In this document: positions 5,479 to 8,059 of the stretch, one piece after another
How the letters are laid out: each line of letters begins with the position of its first letter
Numbering within the stretch: position 1 is the first letter of the stretch
From: a bacterium
Lineage (GTDB): Bacteria; Spirochaetota; UBA4802; UBA5550
Reading direction: 5' to 3'
Length of the DNA stretch: 8,059 bases
NCBI GenBank assembly: GCA_024224995.1
Contig: JAAENB010001259.1
Coordinates: forward strand, 1 to 8,059
Program-made: the position numbers and the translations under genes
The notes under the pieces: model-generated
What the model saw: the letters and a program-made list of their open reading frames with translations, nothing else
The model's database searches: none
What the model was told of the DNA's origin: nothing

Positions 5479-6552
5479 CTACTCCACCACAAGAGAAGCC
5501 CATATTTGATAAGAATTGGAGGCGTAATCATCAATGCCCGTATTACTCGATAGATTAAGCGTGTTTGATCCGTCCGCGTCCACGATGTATATCTCATCAT
5601 TTCCGTCTCTGCTTGAAATAAACGCGACTTTGCTGCCGTCGGGTGACCACATTGGATAGGAATCATCTCCGGTTGAGTTCGTGATATTTACCTGGTTGGA
5701 ACCATCAGTGCCCATTACATACACTTCCCAGTTACCATCCCTATTGGAATTAAAAACCATTTTTGTACCGTCGGGCGACCAGAGCGGCGGGGCATCATGG
5801 GCGGAATTATTTGTTAAATTTGTTACGCCGGCTCCATTGGTATCCATTGAATATACTTCATTATTGCCGCTTCTTCCGGACCTGAAACCTATTTTACTTC
5901 CGTCGGGAGACCAGACCGGGAACGTGTCGTCTCCGGCGTCATTTGTTATATTGAGCTGACCGGACCCATCTGCGTTCATTACATATATCTCACTATTGCC
6001 ATCCCTGTCGGATTCAAAAGTAATTTCACTGCCGTCGGGAGACCAGAAGGGGTATTTATCGATACCGGCATCTGCAGTCGCGTTTACCAGTCCCGACCCG
6101 TCGGCGTTCATTACATAGATCTCATCGTTCCCGTCCCTGTCGGATACAAAAGCGATTTGGCTGCCATTGGGCGACCAGGTTGGAGAATAATCCTTCCCGG
6201 AATTATTTGTGATATTGACCGGGTTTGATCCGTCGGTGTTCATTACATATACCTCATCATTTCCGTCTCTACTGGAAACAAAAACGATCTGGTTGCCATT
6301 GGGCGACCACCCCGGAAACTTATCAGTACCGGCTGTATTCGTTAAATTGACCAGTTCCGTTCCATCTTCATCTGTTTTGTATATCTCCTTATTTCCGTCC
6401 CTGTCGGACACAAATAAAAGATAATTTTTCCGGATCTCCTGCTGGTTTGATTTATTAATTAATAGACTCAATCCGTTATCGCAGCCGGTAAACAAAGATA
6501 TTATCATAAAGCTTATTAAAAATGGCGTGTATTTTATTGTTATTAATTTCAT
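5479..6552 (-). CDS. PD40/TolB-like seven-bladed beta-propeller lipoprotein, paralogue
   Basis: 357 residues from the ATG at 6552. A longer open frame begins at 6615, but its first 21 codons run through a terminator-like hairpin, and the signal peptide (MKLITIKYTPFLISFMIISLFTGC) begins at 6552, with Cys24 as lipidation site. Residues 45-352 are seven 44-residue PD40 repeats in the same order as the paralogue: blade 5 is FRS...GNNEVYSMD in both, blade 6 is FNS...GNxEVYVM in both. Blade 5 carries RSG in place of RDG. The C-terminus QIWASLVVE also matches. Unlike its paralogue the ribosome site is weak (AGAG five to eight bases before ATG). It likely sits in the periplasm as a lipid-anchored binding scaffold. 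It is separated from the next gene by 146 AT-rich bases, so each may be transcribed on its own. Confidence 0.93.
   Translation of the reverse strand: MKLITIKYTPFLISFMIISLFTGCDNGLSLLINKSNQQEIRKNYLLFVSDRDGNKEIYKTDEDGTELVNLTNTAGTDKFPGWSPNGNQIVFVSSRDGNDEVYVMNTDGSNPVNITNNSGKDYSPTWSPNGSQIAFVSDRDGNDEIYVMNADGSGLVNATADAGIDKYPFWSPDGSEITFESDRDGNSEIYVMNADGSGQLNITNDAGDDTFPVWSPDGSKIGFRSGRSGNNEVYSMDTNGAGVTNLTNNSAHDAPPLWSPDGTKMVFNSNRDGNWEVYVMGTDGSNQVNITNSTGDDSYPMWSPDGSKVAFISSRDGNDEIYIVDADGSNTLNLSSNTGIDDYASNSYQIWASLVVE
5482..6420 (-). repeat. 132-bp coding repeats encoding propeller blades, copy set 2
   Basis: Seven units of 132 bases with no insertions or deletions, matching set 1 (4280-5218) unit for unit. 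The blade-specific motifs correspond by position, so the two genes arose by duplication of a complete seven-blade gene. They did not expand independently. Confidence 0.85.
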
Positions 6553-6573
6553 AATTATTACTCTAAATATAAC

Positions 6574-6601
6574 AAAAATAAGCCCTGTTGGGCTTATTTT
6601 T
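6574..6601. terminator. Terminator-like hairpin between the hydrolase and first propeller gene
   Basis: AAAAATAAGCCC (6574-6585) pairs perfectly with GGGCTTATTTTT (6590-6601) around the loop TGTT, giving 12 pairs with a GC core and T-runs on both strands. It lies 67 bases after the stop of the - strand hydrolase gene, the right place for its intrinsic terminator. It also ends only 21 bases before the ATG of the propeller gene at 6552. It is therefore either a terminator placed within that gene's leader or an attenuator controlling it. Confidence 0.75.
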
Positions 6602-6626
6602 TTAAGTAATTCCACAAAATAATCCT

Positions 6627-6638
6627 GACAATTTCGTC
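6627..6638. promoter_or_regulatory. Imperfect 12-bp dyad related to the one at 5429-5442
   Basis: Read on the - strand it is GACGAAATTGTC, matching GACAAATTTGTC of the paralogue's upstream region at 10 of 12 positions. Four of its six base pairs are symmetric. It contains TTGTCA, a good -35 element, but no strong -10 element lies 16-18 bases further on. Confidence 0.3.
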
Positions 6639-6668
6639 ATGAACAAAATCGTGCGTAATGTCACTTCC

Positions 6669-7613
6669 TTATACCGATAAGAATCGCATTATCTCTCCCG
6701 ACAGGTTTATCAAAACATGACCTGTATCGGGCAGCATTCTTGCGTCGGCATGGGGGAGCAGACTTTTGATACGGGCGGTTGTTTCCGGCGACCGCAGGAG
6801 CGCGTCTTTTTCCCCGTTCATGAGTAATACCGGCATGGCCAGCTTCTTTAATTCTTCATCGCTAAAAACCGGGATCTCTTCCATTCTATAGTTAAAGTGC
6901 TTAAAGATCATAGCGCCAAAACGGTTTACTTCTTCAGGAACTTCTTCTTTATAATAGACTATTTTATTCATCTTCTCAAGCCCCCATTTCCCCATTAACA
7001 TTAGCGGTATGGCTTTGATGATAAAAGACTTTCTCGCGGGTGCTATTCCCGACGGAGCCAATAGTACCAGCTTTTCCACCCGGTCCGGGTTTGCCGCGGC
7101 AAATTTTAACGACATCCATCCGCCCAGAGAATTTCCCACAAAGACCGCTTCCTTGATCTTTAAATGGCTCATCACATCTTCCATCCAGTCGCTGTGCGCG
7201 GGACCGTTCAGGTCGGGACGATTTTCATCGCTCTTGCCGGGATCTCCTATAATATCAACAGCATACACCCGGTAGCTTTTACTGAAATCTTTTATATCAC
7301 CCATCCACATGGCGGAATTACTGCCGGTCCCGTGGAGCAGTATCATTGGGGGCGCTGATCTTTTTCCGCTTGCTATTACAAACGTTGTTCCGTACCGGGT
7401 TGGGATCTGCATTTCTTCGTGGTCTACGGGCCACTGTTTCAGGGCCGCTTCATAAAACCCTGCTATTTCTTTTTTCCCTTCCGGTGATTTATAAATTGAT
7501 TTTCCGTTCATTTGCTTTTCCTCCGGTTTGATTATTATTAATAAAATTATAGCTATCAGGATTAATAACATCCCAATCTTTAATTTTGACCTGGTTTTTG
7601 ATTCTCTTTTCAT
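6669..7613 (-). CDS. Alpha/beta hydrolase with N-terminal membrane anchor
   Basis: A predicted serine hydrolase (esterase, lipase or related) of 314 residues. Seen: a basic start (MKRESKTRSKLK) and one hydrophobic helix (13-28) without a cleavage motif, so a signal-anchor exposing the enzyme to the periplasm is likely. The alpha/beta hydrolase core runs from about 68 to the end, with oxyanion HGTG (94-97), DIIGDPGKSD (120-129), nucleophile elbow GNSLGG (160-165, Ser162), the acid in NGEKD (266-270, Asp270) and the base in TGHV (297-300, His299). The full triad is present. The cap (about 193-250) is methionine- and lysine-rich. The substrate is unknown. AAGGAAG five bases before the ATG supports the start. 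The gene appears monocistronic: repeats lie upstream and a terminator-like hairpin follows its stop. Whether it shares lipid substrates with the patatin is speculation. Confidence 0.93.
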   Translation of the reverse strand: MKRESKTRSKLKIGMLLILIAIILLIIIKPEEKQMNGKSIYKSPEGKKEIAGFYEAALKQWPVDHEEMQIPTRYGTTFVIASGKRSAPPMILLHGTGSNSAMWMGDIKDFSKSYRVYAVDIIGDPGKSDENRPDLNGPAHSDWMEDVMSHLKIKEAVFVGNSLGGWMSLKFAAANPDRVEKLVLLAPSGIAPARKSFIIKAIPLMLMGKWGLEKMNKIVYYKEEVPEEVNRFGAMIFKHFNYRMEEIPVFSDEELKKLAMPVLLMNGEKDALLRSPETTARIKSLLPHADARMLPDTGHVLINLSGEIMRFLSV

Positions 7614-7656
7614 AGTTTCTTCCTTATAATAGAATAATATAAATAATCGATAATAT

Positions 7657-7669
7657 GATATACGTTCTC
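7657..7669. repeat. Direct repeat GATATACGTTCTC, copy 1
   Basis: Pairs with GACATACGTTTTC at 7689-7701 (11 of 13 identical). The offset is 32 bases, about three helical turns, and both lie 44-88 bases upstream of the hydrolase ATG. Similarity continues about eight bases further with only one non-transition difference. They could be two sites for one regulator. Confidence 0.45.
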
Positions 7670-7688
7670 TATTGAGGACAATTTCTCC

Positions 7689-7701
7689 GACATACGTTTT
7701 C
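7689..7701. repeat. Direct repeat GACATACGTTTTC, copy 2
   Basis: The second copy of the motif at 7657-7669. On the - strand it follows directly on TTGACA (7707-7702), a perfect -35 hexamer, although no good -10 hexamer stands 16-18 bases downstream of that. A regulator bound here would touch the promoter of the hydrolase if that -35 is used. Confidence 0.45.
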
Positions 7702-7720
7702 TGTCAAGTTTTTTGTTCCT

Positions 7721-7762
7721 TTTTGAGGCATTTTTGTGATGTTTTGAGGCATTTAGTGCGAT
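7721..7762. repeat. 21-bp imperfect tandem repeat
   Basis: TTTTGAGGCATTT occurs exactly at 7721-7733 and 7742-7754, one 21-base unit apart. The tails diverge (TTGTGATG and AGTGCGAT). The second unit's end, with the next bases, reads GTGCGATAAA, which also occurs just before the patatin start at 347-356. Confidence 0.6.
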
Positions 7763-7780
7763 AAAAGGGAATAAAAGGGA
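7761..7780. repeat. 10-bp tandem repeat
   Basis: ATAAAAGGGA occurs twice in succession with no gap. It abuts the 21-bp tandem repeat and may simply reflect replication slippage. Confidence 0.6.
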
Positions 7781-7819
7781 ACAATTTATAAAAAAGAGAC
7801 GGTTTCTGTCGGCCCCCAA

Positions 7820-7853
7820 CCCCTCGCAGGGGTCGCACCCCCAAAGGGGGCGC
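7820..7853. repeat. Two adjacent GC hairpins, REP-like
   Basis: CCCCT-CGC-AGGGG (7820-7832) is followed by CCCCC-AAA-GGGGG (7838-7850), the second with flanking GC/GC pairs. The span 7820-7840 is the inverted counterpart of 161-181 (19 of 21 bases). Confidence 0.6.
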
Positions 7854-7880
7854 AAGAGTTTTTGGAAATGAGCCAATTTT

Positions 7881-7905
7881 AGCCCGGGGTTTTAACCCCA
7901 TGGGG
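7881..7905. repeat. GC hairpin with alternative foldings
   Basis: AGCCCGGGG is followed by GGGGTT/AACCCC (7886-7899), and the latter half overlaps the palindrome CCCCATGGGG (7896-7905). Either stem can form but not both. AGCCCGGGG matches the first bases of the window. Confidence 0.5.
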
Positions 7906-7908
7906 CAG

Positions 7909-7950
7909 CAGAGCATAAACCCGGATAACATCTTCCGGGAACAGGCTCTG
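7909..7950. repeat. Nested imperfect palindrome
   Basis: The outer stem CAGAGC/GCTCTG (7909-7914, 7945-7950) and inner stem CCCGGA/TCCGGG (7920-7925, 7934-7939) are separated by a symmetric 5/5 internal loop and capped by an eight-base loop. Its right flank carries CCGGGAACAGGC, the near-inverse (11 of 12) of 149-160. Confidence 0.55.
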
Positions 7951-7994
7951 TTTATAGATTAGTTTCCCCGGGCTATGGGGATTTCTCATAGCGT

Positions 7995-8009
7995 GGGGCT
8001 TCCAGCCCC
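7995..8009. repeat. GC hairpin GGGGCT-TCC-AGCCCC
   Basis: A perfect six-base-pair stem with a three-base loop. Just before it, CTATG (7973-7977) and CATAG (7987-7991) form a weaker inverted pair. It resembles the GC repeats at 1-40 and belongs to the same dense repeat cluster. Confidence 0.5.
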
Positions 8010-8044
8010 TCGTTATGATGAAGGAAGCTCCGGTTCTAGATTTA

Positions 8045-8059
8045 AGTTTCTTGAGAGTG
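8045..8059 (-). repeat. Right copy of the 15-bp inverted repeat
   Basis: AGTTTCTTGAGAGTG is the exact reverse complement of 121-135. It ends at the last base of the window, so its full length is unknown. Confidence 0.7.

Larger units (their letters stand above)
7614..8059. other. Non-coding, repeat-rich region upstream of the hydrolase
   Basis: No credible gene. Two overlapping frames on the - strand (7610-7876 and 7704-7931) run through the repeats and lack recognisable domains. One shares the peptide DPCEG with a spurious frame at 140-337, only because both cross the same DNA repeat. From the hydrolase outward the region holds: two related direct repeats (7657-7669, 7689-7701); a T-rich tandem repeat (7721-7762); a 10-bp tandem repeat (7761-7780); a cluster of GC hairpins (7820-8009); and half of an inverted repeat at the very end (8045-8059). 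Confidence 0.75.

Noticed and set aside
4280..6420. Regular repeats that might look like a CRISPR array or minisatellite
   Set aside because: The 132-base period stays in frame and encodes propeller blades; there are no short direct repeats with unique spacers.
5442..6424. Several frames inside and opposite the propeller genes
   Set aside because: Frame shadows produced by the 132-bp repeats; they show no independent signals.
6553..6615. N-terminal extension of 21 codons on the first propeller gene
   Set aside because: It is encoded by a terminator-like hairpin, and the lipoprotein signal begins at the ATG at 6552.
7610..7931. Two overlapping - strand frames of 88 and 75 codons upstream of the hydrolase
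   Set aside because: They translate GC repeats and tandem repeats, have basic low-complexity sequence, and the region looks like promoter plus repeat DNA. The hydrolase has its own good ribosome site.

Overview
The window carries seven convincing protein genes flanked on both sides by non-coding DNA packed with GC-rich inverted repeats. It suggests a diderm (Gram-negative) bacterium of moderate to low GC: three proteins have lipoprotein signals, two have classical signal peptides with likely outer-membrane destinations, and one is a TRAP-type periplasmic binding protein. A spirochaete related to Leptospirales would fit, but nothing here fixes the phylum.

Layout. 1-361 is non-coding, with a string of hairpins and a perfect 30-bp palindrome. 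On the + strand follow a cytoplasmic patatin-like phospholipase (362-1357) and a DctP-type solute-binding lipoprotein (1412-2551). Everything after that is on the - strand, so the two groups converge at about 2552-2582. Reading in the - direction, an alpha/beta hydrolase with an N-terminal membrane anchor (7613-6669) is followed by a terminator-like hairpin. Next come two tandem paralogous seven-bladed PD40/TolB-like propeller lipoproteins (6552-5479 and 5332-4277), then a two-gene operon with overlapping stop and start: a DUF3943-like exported protein (4144-3425) and a predicted outer-membrane beta-barrel (3428-2583, TTG start). 7614-8059 is again non-coding and repeat-rich.

Six of the seven products are predicted to be exported or membrane-anchored, so this looks like an envelope gene neighbourhood. 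No transposase, integrase, phage gene, CRISPR array, tRNA or rRNA was found. The points most worth a second look are: the DUF3943-like/barrel pair; the twin propellers, with exactly 44-residue repeats, a shared upstream dyad, and a terminator-like hairpin 21 nt before one start codon; the DctP protein without any visible DctQ/DctM; the zero-spacer palindrome; and the related repeats in opposite orientation at the two ends. I do not see proof of a new multi-gene system. Family assignments come from motifs read by eye, with no database search.
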